From Schistosoma haematobium (lineage: Eukaryota; Platyhelminthes; Trematoda; Strigeidida; Schistosomatidae), in NCBI RefSeq assembly GCF_000699445.3, contig NC_067202.1, positions 14,165,924 to 14,229,923 on the forward strand: a stretch of DNA of 64,000 bases. The letters are read 5' to 3'. Of the stretch, positions 31,680 to 44,514 are shown piece after piece (positions within the stretch are counted from its first letter, which is position 1; each line of letters opens with the position of its first letter). Both the position numbers and the translations under genes were made by a program. Under the pieces are notes generated by a model that saw only the letters and a list, made by a program, of their open reading frames with translations, was not told the DNA's origin and searched no databases.

Positions 31680-31965
31680 ATTAGATATACATATATATAT
31701 TTATTTAATATTAGTTTATTGGTAGATTAATGTTACTTCATTTATGAGTATCATAGCTCTTGGACATTTATTTATATAAGAATATCTTTTTCTCTCTCCC
31801 CCTCTCTTTCTCTCTCTGGCTTCTTCTTCTTTTTCTTCTCTTTTACTTTTCTTTTTCTTTTTTCTTTTTTACTAATATCTGTTTGTATATCTAATTATTT
31901 ACACTCAAGGTCATATCTACTTTGTAATTGTGTCTGTTTTATAATAAATGAAAAAAGCTATTTGT
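31680..31965. repeat. Polypyrimidine low-complexity tract
   Basis: CT- and TTC-rich run at about 31788-31870 on the plus strand. Confidence 0.7.
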
Positions 31966-31969
31966 ATGC

Positions 31970-32155
31970 TGGCTCAGTAGTCTAGTAGATTAAGCATTCA
32001 GGCGCGAGACTGAAAGCCCTGGGTTCGAATCATGTGAGTGGGATCGTGGATGCACACTGTTGAAAAGTCCTATAATAGGATGAAATAACCGTCTAGTGCT
32101 TCCAGGTTTACAATGGTCATCTAACATCAATCGGTTCATGATCTCAATCAATAAC
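31970..32155 (+). mobile_element. Family A tRNA-SINE, partial
   Basis: tRNA-like block (GGCTCAGTAGTCTAGTAG; B box GGGTTCGAATCATG), ribozyme with CTGTTGAAAAG and GATGAAATAACC, both mutated, and tail. Confidence 0.75.
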
Positions 32156-32405
32156 TTACTTTTCCTTGTGTAATAGAAAGGTTGTTATGGGGTCCGGTGA
32201 AATATCACTGAAGTATATCGTGATCATCTGATGGTTGGGTTATTGAATGTCGAACAATTCATTGATCCTTGTCGTGTATCCTGAATCATGATACTGTTGA
32301 ATGCTTTTAATCCATTTAACTTTATACTATTTGGAATATGTTCTTTAAATTGGACTTAAGCTCTGCATTCTGTTCTACCAATGTAACTGCTTTGGCAAAT
32401 ACATG

Positions 32406-32650
32406 TTAATATCAGATGGGTTTTGTGGATATTATAGTAATTTCAATGCTTAAGATCATGAGTCAGTTGAAGCTATACCACCATGGAAACCTGGAAGTAC
32501 TGGACGGCCGTTTCGTCCTAATCTCGCAGGGGGCGAGGTCGTGGATGTGCACTGCTGAGGAGTCCCACAATAGGACGAAGCGGCCGTCCAGTGCTTCCAG
32601 GTTTCCATGGTGGTCTAGCTTCAACTGACTCATGATCTTAACCATTGAAG
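32406..32650. mobile_element. Family A SINE fold-back inserted in the Penelope GIY-YIG domain
   Basis: TACATG flanks the unit at 32400-32405 and 32651-32656. The left arm (to about 32519) is minus-oriented tail plus half a ribozyme. The right arm begins at a B-box remnant and has a complete ribozyme block and tail. Because the duplication lies outside both arms, the palindromic unit appears to have integrated as a whole. Confidence 0.75.
32549..32594 (+). ncRNA. Hammerhead ribozyme in SINE family A, nearly intact
   Basis: Helix I GCACTG/CAGTGC, CTGAGGA, helix II GTCC/GGAC and a GUC triplet are kept. GAAAC is GAAGC, replacing the conserved A15.1-U16.1 pair with a G-U wobble. Activity is likely reduced. 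Confidence 0.65.
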
Positions 32651-33867
32651 TACATGCTGATTTATGTACATAGTCGGTGATAATATGAAAGGAATATCTA
32701 TAGACCTTTGATTGTGTTAAAGAACATGTTGTTTTAGACAGGACGTTCAGTTTAGCTGAAGGATAAGTTTTTGTCAATGCAGTTTTTAGTTTCATATAGA
32801 TTGACCCTGTGACATCATCACCTTTGAATTTAAGTTGAGTAAAAGTAGATCTTTTATTTATTGTAGTTTTTTAAGCTTTTTCATCTCTACGTTTTCCATG
32901 TTTCTCAATAAATTTCAGTGGGTATCCGTTATTCTTTAATATTCATTACTTCCTCTTCTAGTGTATCGGCAGTATATATTCTTTCTGTCTGCTCTGTGAA
33001 ACAGTGTTTTACCAAGTGCCTTTTTTGTAACTGATTGGACATAGGATATTAAAATTGAAATAAATCCCATTTCATGTATCTTTCCTAGAAACTGAACGTT
33101 TGAGCGTGCCATCCTTTCTTCGTTTTATTGCGATATCGAGAAAATGGAACTTGTTTTCTTTTTCATGTTCCATAGTGAAATGGATATTTGGATGGGCTTC
33201 ATTGAAAAATTTCAGCAGATTTGTTGCATGTTGTTGATTGTTACATACGATGAAGGTATCATCAATATACCTGAATAACACAGCATTTCATCAATTGCGA
33301 GGTTAGCCATGAAGATATCTGCTAAGAACGGACCTAACGGACATCCCATTGCTACACCGGCGGTTTGTCGGTATATGATATTTATGAATAGGAAATCAAC
33401 ATCTTTTGTACACACGATTAACAGTCGTTTGAATTCTGATGCTGGTAGAGGTAGGATGTCAGAATGCTGACAAATTATGTCTATGGTTTCAAGAAGTGGT
33501 GTTTTCGTAAGCAATGATGACACATCAAAGGAAACCATAAACCTACCAGCAATATTTATCGGGTTCCTACTGTCGGCAAATTCAAATGAATCCTTTAGTG
33601 TATATGTGGCTAATCGTAGACAGACTGGTTCTAACTTATCTGCTAGCCATCGTGAAACTTTATGATAAAGTGAGTTGACCACTGACCATAAAGAGATAGT
33701 TTGTTAACTCTATGAGTTCTAATCACTATTTCAATGTTCTGGAACTTTCCCTCTCAAACTTTATTCATTTATCCGAAACAAACAATTTTTTATGACCTCA
33801 TTAACTCTATTGGAATCTTTGCTACAACATGATATACATATTCATTTTTAATTATCCTCATATTTAT

Positions 33868-34085
33868 CAGAAGGGGTTTGTGGAGATTTTAGAATTGGAT
33901 GCCGGCTCAGCGGTCTAGTTGGTTGAGCGCTTGGCGCGAGACTGATAGGTCCTGGGTTCGAATCTCGCGGGGTGCGAGATAGTGGATGCGCACTTCTGAG
34001 GAGTCCCATACTAGGACGGAACGTCCGTCCAGTGCTTCTAGGTTTTCCATGATGATCTAGCTTTAAATGACTCATGATTTCTATC
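33868..34085 (+). mobile_element. Family A tRNA-SINE
   Basis: Well-preserved tRNA-like block (GCCGGCTCAGCGGTCTAG; B box GGGTTCGAATCTCG), ribozyme block (33990-34035) and tail. The ribozyme has CGGAAC for CGAAAC, which alters an invariant core base. Confidence 0.8.
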
Positions 34086-34434
34086 CTCATATTTATCATG
34101 AGTATGTCAATATCTGTAATAATGTTGATTTAAGATATATTATAGGTTTGAAAACAGCTGATGAAAACCTTACTTTCTTTAACATAAATGATATTACAAA
34201 TAGTAAAAGCTTAGTTTTCTCATGCAAATGAACTTGTAATCAGGTTTTAAATATAAATTAATACACCAGACCTGTGCTTTCACTTACTCTGTACTGTAGA
34301 GAATTATGGTTGACAGTCATAAATGAAGGTATTCAGAAGATTGTGATTAGTATATACTATCAATTTATGTAACTAATATGACGTATGATTTTCACTCAAC
34401 ATTACTTCGGTTTTTTTTAGAAATTCAATATGAC

Positions 34435-34650
34435 GATTAGTCAGAGTAAGCGTTCGCGCACAAGACCGATAGGTCCCGGGTTCGAATCCCGCGAGCAGGA
34501 TCGTGGATACGCACTGCTGAGGTGTCCCATACTAGAACGAAACGGCTATCCAGTGCTTCCAGGTTTCCATGATAGTCTAGATATAATCAACTCATGAATT
34601 CAACTATTAAGTTACTAAACTATCCACAACCCTCCCTTCTGATGAGATTT
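34435..34650 (+). mobile_element. Family A tRNA-SINE
   Basis: The tRNA-like block has a perfect B box (GGGTTCGAATCCC, near 34478-34490). The ribozyme has CTGAGGTG for CTGAGGAG (A9 to T) and so should be dead. The tail ends CCTCCCTTCTGATG. Confidence 0.8.
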
Positions 34651-34654
34651 ATTT

Positions 34655-35715
34655 TGTTTCCAAAGTGATATTTTATTCACTATAATTTATTTGAGTGTAA
34701 TGTTTATTCAAGATACAATATTCTTTGTATGAAATCAACGTGAACTATATTCAACGTGATATGTAGCATGTGATTTGTCATAACTCTGAGTATTTTTCAT
34801 TTCTATGGTTCCATCCTAATTAATAATCAAAATGGGTGTACTATCAATGTATAAATGAGTGTATTTTCGACTGGAGTGGTCGTCATCGTCACTTGTACCA
34901 ATCTTGATGTGCCTACATGATGTCTTGGGAATTGCAATGGTTCTTCATACTTCCAAGTATAAGAATAAGTGACACATACATAAAAACTATTAAAAATCAT
35001 TGAAACATCTCAGTGTACACACTATGTTGAACTTTATTTTTTAAAATGTACTCTAAATTTTGGAGAGGTTAGGATAAGAAATTAATACTGTTTCATACAA
35101 CTCCACATTAGATGGTGGTGTAATCAGTGTCACTAGTTAATGGCTATTGTACTCGTAAGAATTGATCTTACATACTTAAATTGGAATACTCAAATGTAAG
35201 TACAGTAACATAGTTAAGTCATTCACCAGATAATTGAGTATAGAGCCATACTCCAGTTGTAAAGGGTTACGATACTAACTGTTTGCTCAAACCATATTAG
35301 AAGGAGAAGAGTTCTAACCAGAGGTTTATTGATTGAAAGTGGGATATGTAATCCACTACGCCACAGAACGGAAGTAGGAAAAACTAAAGCATGCCCATCA
35401 GTTTATTCTACTCAGAGGATAATTATCAAGAATTTTAGGAATACAATTTACGATCATATTCTAGGAAGTAAAATGAAAGTAAAGTGTGATTCAAATCAAA
35501 CATGACAAAATTTCATTGAAAATAAACTGATTAGTGGATATGATTACAAACAAATTGCTTCGAATAATCACGTCTCTTGATCAAGAATTACACGATAGTC
35601 ATTGATGTAGATCAAATTCAATGAGACTACATTAGGTTGGATCATGTGTACAAATTTTCTAGGTAGTTTTAAGTAAATTCTCACCGTCAACATTTTGCAT
35701 TTAGACACTTATAAT
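34655..35715. other. AT-rich stretch without recognised feature
   Basis: No exon signature, SINE block or LINE motif recognised over about 1 kb. Confidence 0.4.
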
Positions 35716-35719
35716 AATT

Positions 35720-36130
35720 TATCTGCATTATAAGCAAAGATAGATGATGGCTAGCAGTGGAATCCAGGATGCGCGTTTCATCCTATTTGAGACACATCGA
35801 CTGGATGTATCTGCATCTCACAGTTGTTGTTCACTGTGAAACTCGAATCCAGTACCATTGGCTTCAAACGTCATCGTGTTATCCACTTAGATACTGATTC
35901 CAGATAGCCACTAGCTTGTGCGATGGTGTAAAGTTTAAATTCACTTGGTATTATTTACTTGAATCTTCCGATTGATGTTTACGATTTCAATTGATCAGTC
36001 TCTTATGGACATATCATTCCCAGAGTGAATATCAACTCTGAAATGTAGGTACATCCAGCTGACCAGTGCCAAACAGGACGAAGCATGCGTCTTAGATTTC
36101 ATTGTTAGCCACTATCCGTCTTTGATTAGA
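35720..36130. mobile_element. Smα-like SINE fold-back
   Basis: Minus arm (35720-36015): ribozyme with CGATGTGTCTC in the core region, tRNA-like block and upstream segment. Plus arm (36016-36130): ribozyme with CTGACCAG and CGAAGC, both mutated. Confidence 0.75.
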
Positions 36131-36134
36131 AAAC

Positions 36135-36625
36135 TGTAAGTATATTTACTCTCATTTATGATTAGTAATAGGACAAACTCAGCTTCTTTTATAATTCAAT
36201 TACAGTGCATAGTACTAGTGTTTAAAACTATCTGAAGTTCACTAAATGGATAAACAAGCTCACAAGCCTTAGATATTAATAGTTTATTTTACATTTTATG
36301 TTTACTATTGTTAACCGTACTATTACATCCGAAACTACAATCATTATTTTATCTTTATATGGCGCATGTTATAAAAGAAGTGGACAATTACTGAAGCTGA
36401 ATCTTTTAAAACGACTAAATAATGTTTATGTCTTTATTAAATTGAATGCTGATTGGCTTGTTGTGTCTAACAGCTAATTGGCTGTTTGGGTTAGAGGAGT
36501 AGCGCTTTAGACCAATAGGAATAAGGAGTTTTGGATATTCATTCTGGCCAACATTTTTTTTAGTCAGGTTGTTTCCTAAGGAATGGAAATGCTGACCCTA
36601 TACCTAACTCTCTTGTTTTACCCGG
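36135..36625. other. Stretch without recognised feature
   Basis: The segment at 36440-36625 has higher complexity than the surroundings and may be part of an unrecognised element ahead of the LINE. Confidence 0.3.
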
Positions 36626-36629
36626 GCTT

Positions 36630-36970
36630 GAGGCCGTCAGTGGCCCTAGAAGAGCTACAGGCGGAGAACAAACCAACTTCCAGACCAAGACGGAATTAGG
36701 AAAAGACGATGAAAGTGAATAGAACAGACATTGCGGAAATCTTCAAACCGCGTCAAGAAGCAAGCGCTTACTTGCGATCCTGAAGGGAAACAGAAAAGAG
36801 GAAGACCAAAGAACAAACTGAGTCGAGAATTGAAAGTAGATAGGAAAAGAATGAATAGCAACGGGAAACAGCTGGAAAGGATTTCCAAGGACAGAAATCG
36901 ATGGGGAATGTGTTGAGGGCGGCCTATGTTCCTCCTCCAAGTGGGGTAACAAGAATAAGTAAGTAAGTTT
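36630..36970 (+). mobile_element. RTE-like LINE 3' end, (GTAA)n family
   Basis: C-terminal peptide with [17 protein letters not shown] and the terminal AAGTAAGTAAG. 5'-truncated near 36630. Confidence 0.8.
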
Positions 36971-36974
36971 AGGA

Positions 36975-38995
36975 TATTTACTTACCGATATTTATTTTGA
37001 TTAAATAGTATTATTGCTCGATGTGAAGTTTACTGGTCTGGTAGTCATAGAGCATACCTGTAGTGCCTATTCCTATTGCTTAGTAATCTTGGACACTAAT
37101 TCACTCGACAAGTTTTCAAATCAGAACACCGTTAAACAGGAACGAATTTCTATTCCAAATAACAAAGGTAAATGGAAGTAGGAATTACAATAAGAAAAAC
37201 TTTAGTATATTTATAGTTTTTATGAGAGAAGATTCTAGAGTATTCTCCATATATCCACTGGTACCGATAGGTAAACGGGTATTCAATCAGCGTTCCCGAA
37301 CACAATTCTGCACTGAACCTGATATAATTCAATCTATATTCTGCTAACAATTAGTAGTGTTGGTATTACTAAAAGTAATAATTGAACCAGTATAAGTAGT
37401 AGTGGTAGTTGTAATAGTAATAATAGTAGTAGTAGTTTTATTACTAGAAGTGTGGTGACCATGACACCTAAGTGATTTATTCTAGCCAACCCAGTTAATC
37501 AGTCAGATTCAGATCTCCCTAATCCCTTTCCGTCTATTTTTCTATCTACCGGACATATGTATGTATAAAGTATAGGTATTCGAGATACTCTTGTATTCAA
37601 TTTTTCATTTTCCGTTATTGTTAACGAGGCGAACTAGCAGGGTGTATAGTGAAATAATAAGGTTTTATATTTCATAATCAGCATTGTTTCATCATTATGG
37701 AATCAACTCTTCACTTCAGTATTACTAGTAGTCGTGTGAGTAGTATTAATCAGAAGAGGCGATTAGAAGACATAAAGCTATATTTGATAATAGTGACATG
37801 AAGCATACAAAATCTAATTAGGCCTATCTTAAATTTGCATATCAGTGGTTAGAGATGATGATCGATTGCCATCGGCAAAAATAAATTATAACTGAGCTAT
37901 CTCGCAGAATGACCAATTGGGAATTCGGGTCTGGGATCATTGATCTAGTGTTTTTTATGCATTCGTTTCAACATTTGAGAATCCTAAGTTTGTCATAATA
38001 CTCAATGATTTCCAAAATAGAAAGTAAAATTTATTCCGTCATATTCTTTAATTAGTTCTATATGTTCACGTAAGTTTATTTCCTAACTGAATAATGGTGA
38101 TTACCTAAATTATCTTATTACCATGTGTATAATTTTAATTATCAGAGGTATTTACTAACAATTGGATGCGATCAGTTTTATACATCCCAATTAAAAGGTG
38201 GGTGTTGAATTTGCTCACACCAGGAAAATCAGTCGTTACTGGCTACTGCTTTTGTCATTTTCTTAACCATCTTTTGTAAGTCGCATTATAACAAATAAAC
38301 TTGGTGGCCTGTTTGAACATCTGGGCTACCTGTTCATGCCATCTAGATATTTCAACAAGTTATCTATTTTTGTTTACTTTAATACATCATTATGTAAAAC
38401 CTTTCGTTGTACAAGTTACAAAAGGTTTGATCAGGGATATCGTGGTTGCTGTCAATATGTAGCGAAAAGAATATACATTATTTCGATGTCGATTTACTGG
38501 ACTGCTAACATTTAACTGGCGATCATTCAATATTTGTCGTTAGTACTGACCAAGAAGTAAGAAACGGAAATTTTTTGAAATACTTTATGCTGAGAATTCT
38601 ATATTGTACCGGAAATATAATATTAAATAAATCTGATAATAATAATAATAATAAGTAAATAAACGGCGTCTGATTTGGTTACTGAGCTCTTGACAACACT
38701 CATATTAAACTGTAGCCAATATGATGAGTTTTCTTATCTTGTCAACATAATAGCCTGTGGTGAATAACCAATACACTTAGTGTACAGTTAATTATTTTAT
38801 GTTGTGTTTAAACGTATAATAATAATAATAATACAATACAGTATCACACTGTGTACTTCGAATTGGAGTTCTTGATTTTGTCTTATCGAAGTGCTATACT
38901 TATTGAGACTGGTTCCATTTCGTTATAATATTTCAAATTCACATATTCTTAATCCACTGCAGAATTATTTGGGATGGTTAACCTGCTTAGGTTAT
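36975..38995. other. Stretch without recognised feature
   Basis: Short TAG/ATA repeat runs (37390-37440, 38638-38655, 38818-38832). No family or exon recognised. Confidence 0.4.
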
Positions 38996-38999
38996 GTCA

Positions 39000-41230
39000 G
39001 AAAACGTTAGGATTACGCAAACCCATTACTTTCTAGGGTAGTCGCACTTAACCTGGTGTCCAGGCTACTCAATTTCTTGGTACAGCCTAAACAACAAACA
39101 AAATCTTATGAGACAGGGTAACATTTAGATGAAAATAGGTGCACGTAATAGCATGGACAGCATACAGCTGGATGATCCTACAAGCCAAATCATTCAGATC
39201 TGGTCATCGGTGGTGAGACGTTAGATCCCCAGAACTCACTTGGAAAGGTCCCAATTTTGCAATTTTATTTTGAAAATTTAAATTTTGTTTTCGCACCAAA
39301 GGCTCTCTCTTCAGCTTCATTTCGTATTGGTTCGTTGTGTATTGTAGTATACTGTTTTGTAACGCTTCCCAACGACGGTTTTGTGCTGTGTATTTAAGTT
39401 TTGATTTGTGCCTGTTGTTATCGCTCGTGCTTCTCGCCTTTTGTGGAATATACTTTCCTGTTCGGACTTCGACTTCCCTCTCTAATTAGTGGGGCTGGAA
39501 CGCAAACAATAGCTCGTTTATTAGTCTTTGGTCATAAGTCTTTGTTCCGTTCGCAGACTAAGTGAACTCGTAAGCGCTCCAAACCTAGCAAAAATGAAAA
39601 ATCTATTGTTCATTTTCAGTATTAGGATCACGTTCAGAATAACACAACAATTGTCAAATGCCTCATCGTCATTTAATGAGCCATTCAATACCATATGTAT
39701 TCGATATGGTCGATTTAATAAAAGCTTTACAGTGTATGTAATGTGTGACTTACTAAGTGACCATCTCTGAGGTAGAAAGATTGCCGGAATCTTTGAAGAT
39801 AGACATCTGATCCCATCTTGTTAGGAATATTATTATTGATTCTTAGATGTCGAATTCTTGTTTATTAACTAATACTTTTGTTGTGTTAGCAGTTTATGTT
39901 GGGTTAGAAAAACCCTATATATATTGACTGTATTGCACAGGTTTTACCGTTTGAGGTATTTTTTATTTTTGATGTAATTTGTTCTCTCTCTTAAATTAGA
40001 ACCATTTGCATTGAACATAGAGCTTGTTTTGGTATAATTTATTATGAGCAACTCAAAATCGCTTTGTACGATATGCCTAAGGGCGTAATTTTGTCTAATC
40101 AAATAAATTTCGGTTTGTGAGTTCTGCGTTCAAACCTAATACTGGTATTTCGGTTGTAACACAAGTTATTGTAATGGCGAATGATGCGAAGGGGAATGCT
40201 ATCAAGTGCAACACATTTGTTTATACTGAAGTGTCCAGTATAACGGTCATAGGCACTCACCTTGAGGATACTCATAGTTTACTTGGCCATGTGAGCCGAA
40301 TAACGGCCAGAAAACAGGTGTCTCAAGAACAAACAATTAAGCAAACAAGTATTAAAAAAGACTCCATTTGTGTCTCTTACTACAAATAGCCGTTTCTGGG
40401 AAGCCGTATCACAACCAGTTGCAACGGTTAAAACTCCTTTACAAATATACAAACAACTTGCTCACCTATATTGCTGCAGTTATCATGAGGCCGAAAACAA
40501 GTATTTGCTGAAAAGAATATTTAAATTATACATGTCGATTAATAATTGAAAACCAAAATCGTTACTAATTAGAATACAACGCGATGTGGAGTCACAATCC
40601 CCGGTTATTTTGAAAATTGAAGTAACTGTACTACATGCATATTAAGGAAGTGTTTGTTTAAATGAAGGGCGTTTCGTATTATTCATATGGGGTTAGGAAA
40701 TTATATGGTGGAATAAGGAGGTTGATAAAAGGGAGTATTGATAAATAAAAAGAATGATTTGGTGTAAAACAAAGAACTCCAAATCTTGAGACTTGACAAC
40801 TTGACATATTAAGTAATGACAATAATACAGTAGTAAACATTTGATGGGTTTAGAATTAGAATGATCGGACGACTAAAGAACTGTCGAATCCATTTGGCAA
40901 TTGCTTCGTATTCTGAATCGCTTTTTTGAACGTTACATTGGATCGCAACATTTACAGTACTTCAAAACAGTGTATAGAAGAGAGCATAATGTTTATCTCA
41001 TGAAATACAACATTGTTAAATGAATGGTTAAAGTAACAATTATGTTTCACTACGAACTAGTTCGTCTTCAGTAGTAGGGATAGGAGGTAGATCACCTTTT
41101 ATTAAACTAAAATCCCAGTTTAGGTCACTTACGTAGATGAGCTGTGTTAAATGATTAGAAGCCTACTCGAGTTAGATGAGAATGATGTGACCAACGAGTT
41201 GACGTCAAAGTCACACTTTATAGTTAGTAT
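39000..41230. other. Higher-complexity region, unassigned
   Basis: Less AT-rich than flanks, with several medium frames (39528-39770, 40117-40389). It could be the 5' part of the decayed LINE further right or an LTR element relic. No conserved motif supports either. Confidence 0.3.
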
Positions 41231-41234
41231 CTAA

Positions 41235-41500
41235 CATGGATTACCCCTTTATCGTACCAAGGTACTATGGCTACTTTGATGCCCATACAATGCGAACGAC
41301 GTTATCACAGAAGTGTATTAGTAAGAGTAGGTATAACAAACAGAGTGAGACCACTACTTCATTGGCCAATTTATGGAGTGCAATTAGGCGATACGCACTG
41401 GTTTTTCTTGATCTTGACAAGGATCGATGAACTGTTCGACACCCAATGACCTGACCACCGGATGATTAGTGTATGGATCTGTGACATTTCTCTGGCCCTA
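41235..41500 (-). repeat. Dispersed repeat R, copy 2
   Basis: Reverse-complement partner of 30060-30330 (GGCACTATGACTGCTTTGAAG-type start, GAACAGTTCATCGATCC centre). The overlapping open frames are not conserved in the other copy. Confidence 0.55.
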
Positions 41501-41504
41501 CAAA

Positions 41505-42835
41505 TCTTGAAACATCCTCTCAGATGATCAGCCCAAAATGGAAAGAAAAGATGAAACATATTGACGTCGTTCAGTACACAACAAGCCAGTATTAGATAAC
41601 CCCTTCGAGCGTGAAATGTCATCCCCAAACCTACGTTATTCCTTGGCTAAAAATTCATTTCCTCTCACACAGTTCAGAAAAGACATCCGAATAATATGTC
41701 CAATCAGTTTTATGACCACTGGTTAGAATAACGGGACGCAGATTTATTAACCAGACTGATAATTATGTCTTTACGGTTTCTTTACACTTTGGACTGCTCC
41801 AAAGATATATCAAACGGTTTTACCACAGATCCAGCTCTCATTAGCCTATAATGAATGTTTTTTCTGTCGATATTCAATGGACTTATCGATCGCACTTAGG
41901 TACGTGACAATACACGTTTTATCAGTAATTCAGATCGATGTCACGAAGAAGCCTGGATTTGTACATTATAAAACAGACTGGTCTCCCATCTATATGCTGA
42001 GAAATTTTTCGCATTAATCTGTTGTCTCTCCACTTGGATATAATGAATCTGTGTAGTCTACAAAGTAATGGAGTTAGGCCTATCTTACCCGTCAAGGTTC
42101 ATTAAACCATCCGAAACAAGAAACTTTTGTCTATCATCAGCCAGGTAAACCGATATTGTTAAACGTCTTCTCACTAACGTAAATAGGCAGTCCATGGGAT
42201 TGCGTGTCGTTGTATTTACTGATAGTATGTTATTTTTAAAATACAATTCATTTTTCAACGAGGCGGGTGTAGCGGAAGCTTTTTAATAGACAGTTACTCA
42301 AAAGCAAATCCAGTGTTTGCACTTAAGAAAAGACAACACACTCGAGATGGTTTTGTACGGTTAGTTAAGTTTTAAGACGCCAATAGACCAACTAGTTATG
42401 CGTACGCCACGAACTCTTTGACGTTTACAAACGGTCAACCAACCCCGAAGGACCTCAAGCATGGAATTTCAACCTTGAGCAAAGCCGCTCAAGATCGTGA
42501 AGTTAAATATAGCATGGGCTATGCTTTTAACCCGTTCCCATAGTGCTGTGAGTGAGTTTGCCGAGAAAAACATGGTGTTTGAAGAATTATTGGAACGTAG
42601 CTGAGCGGCAGGCTGGGCAAGTGAGTTAGATGAAAATCGGATGTTGTAGCTGATCGGTTGGACAAAATCAATAAAGTGACCCCAAAGTACAGTATCCACG
42701 GCCCTTGTACTGCCTGCTAACAACAACGTAACGAATTTAATTTGACATTTATGTAAACAAATTCAAGCCACAATACTTGAGCACAAATTATTCCAACAGT
42801 ACTAAACTGTAAGTTATAATGATACAAATGCTGAT
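41505..42835. other. Unassigned region
   Basis: Minus-strand frames at 42469-42726 and around 41950-42300 show no recognisable domain. It may be part of the decayed LINE or a host exon. Confidence 0.25.
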
Positions 42836-42839
42836 GCCT

Positions 42840-44410
42840 TCTTAAGCATCCTCCTCACAGTCTAATATCACCTGTGAAAAATGTGACGATAACGAAGAAA
42901 ACTTGAATACAACGGAGTCATCCGATGAGCGGTCAAAACTATCCGTCCTACTTATAACACCATTTGGTGAGCTTGAGAAACAGGTTGATATATTTAGTGA
43001 ACCCTCTGACTATTGAAAACGTGAGTTTCTCATCGTTTTATCGATAATCACACAGAGGAATCTAATCTCACTGAAATAAAAGGCCTCTTGTACCACTAAC
43101 CCACATGAGGAGTAACTGCACTGTTAATTTCTTCATGGGCTCGTCCTATAATTCTGATAGATATCAATGATGCTCTTTGGATCTATTGATTTATTATTTT
43201 CAGATCAGTTTAAAGACAGCTATTGTTGAACGGTGATTGAGGGGGCTCAAAATACTACTTAGTATCTGTGCCTCAACGAATTACATACGATTAGGGACAG
43301 TTGTAAAACAAAGTTCTTATTACGACAACCCTTGTACAACTGGACACAATGTGAAAAATTACTGAACATAGCTGTTCAATTGTGATAAACAAAAACCAGT
43401 GTTGATAGGAGACTTTGAAGGCCAGGATTATGAGTTTGGCAGGAATACAAATGATACTCCTTATCATTTCAATGTAATCTGTCACATAACGGTCCTTACG
43501 AATTATCACGAAATTATGTAGGGGTAATCAATAAAACGGAGTCCGACAAAGTACATATTGTTGTTCTCAGAAGCATCGAATTTACGCGTCTAAGTTGGCG
43601 ACCAGGTCATTTTCCAAGGGTCAGTGGATATATGTTGGGATATGAACTATCTGAACTGTTAGGAAAGAGCCTGCAAGAAGAAAAAGTAAATACACCTTAT
43701 GTAGACGCAAACAAGCGCATTCACGACAGACAAATCAAAATGAATTTTAGCCGAAACCACTACAGGCAAAAGTGATCTCGGTAATAATGATATTAACAAG
43801 TCAGCACGACCCTGAAAACGTGGTAACACATAAAAATCGGTTTAAGATTAGCATTCAACAGTCCACAGGCCGACATATCACTCTCTAATTCTTCAATTTT
43901 TATCTCATAATGAAGATCTATTCTACTTGGAACCAACATACTTCAGCGTTTAACTGGTAACGGGTGACTTCTTGCTTATAAATTTGGTGACTGACTATAA
44001 TACTGAAAAAAAGAAATGATCGCAAAGTGTCAATCAGGTATGGCAAATTATCAGTAATTCCAGTTTCGTCATTCTTAACTTGTAGAGAACTATCTGACGT
44101 AATTTTGTAGGCATCTAAGCCTTCAGTCTCTCGAAATTAAAGACATTCTCAAGTGCCTAGATCCGAACAAGCTTCTAAAATTCATTAGATTCCGACCATG
44201 GGCTTTGAAAGAAAGTCGAAACTTATTGTATTTTCACTTGATAACTCAATGGATTTGTTCGCTTACTATAAACCACTTCCCCACTGAAGGTTCGGTTGTT
44301 CTCACACGCGAAAGTAGTTCACCAAGGTACAATCCAGTATGCTTACGTTTGCAGATACAATGGTCATGGAAGACGTTATGGACGGATCTCTACTTGATTA
44401 ACTGCTGAAA
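42840..44410 (+). mobile_element. Heavily decayed LINE (EN and RT traces)
   Basis: Scattered plus-strand peptides resemble a CR1/Jockey-type LINE: KPVLIGDFEGQDYEFG (the GDFN box of the AP endonuclease) near 43390-43440 and EIKDILKCLDPNKLLKFIR followed by PWALKES (start of the RT domain) near 44140-44215. Many stops and frameshifts. The assignment rests on short motifs. Confidence 0.4.
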
Positions 44411-44514
44411 ATCTACCTCCAGATAAATTCAGAAATACTAAGTTGATGACCTCCTCGAGATGCTAGATCTGCCAGTGATTCCTAATCATTTTATAACAAA
44501 CAAGCGATTAAATT

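Larger units (their letters stand above)
32170..33690 (-). mobile_element. Penelope-like element, RT plus GIY-YIG, interrupted by a SINE
   Basis: Minus strand. The RT motif A region SFDVSSLLTKTPLLETIDII, the motif B region GVAMGCPLGPFLADIFM and, after a frameshift near 33250-33285, the motif C box RYIDDTFIVCNN appear in order. Further on, KFHFLDIAIKRR and an interval lead to VHKSACT. A GIY-YIG-type block, CICQSSYIGRTECRA, follows on the far side of an inserted SINE (32406-32650). Stops and frameshifts make the element defective. Its 3' edge (32175-32290) matches repeat R. Confidence 0.82.

Noticed and set aside
33940..34000. Real tRNA gene
   Set aside because: B box and A box are good, but there is no intact acceptor stem or cloverleaf, and the block is always followed by the ribozyme and tail, so it is a SINE head. 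The same holds for the block at 34435.
40117..40389. LTR retrotransposon gag or pol remnant
   Set aside because: No zinc knuckle, protease or RT motif. The assignment could not be supported.
42469..42726. Minus-strand 85-codon frame as a gene
   Set aside because: No recognisable motif or splice context. It lies beside a strongly decayed LINE.
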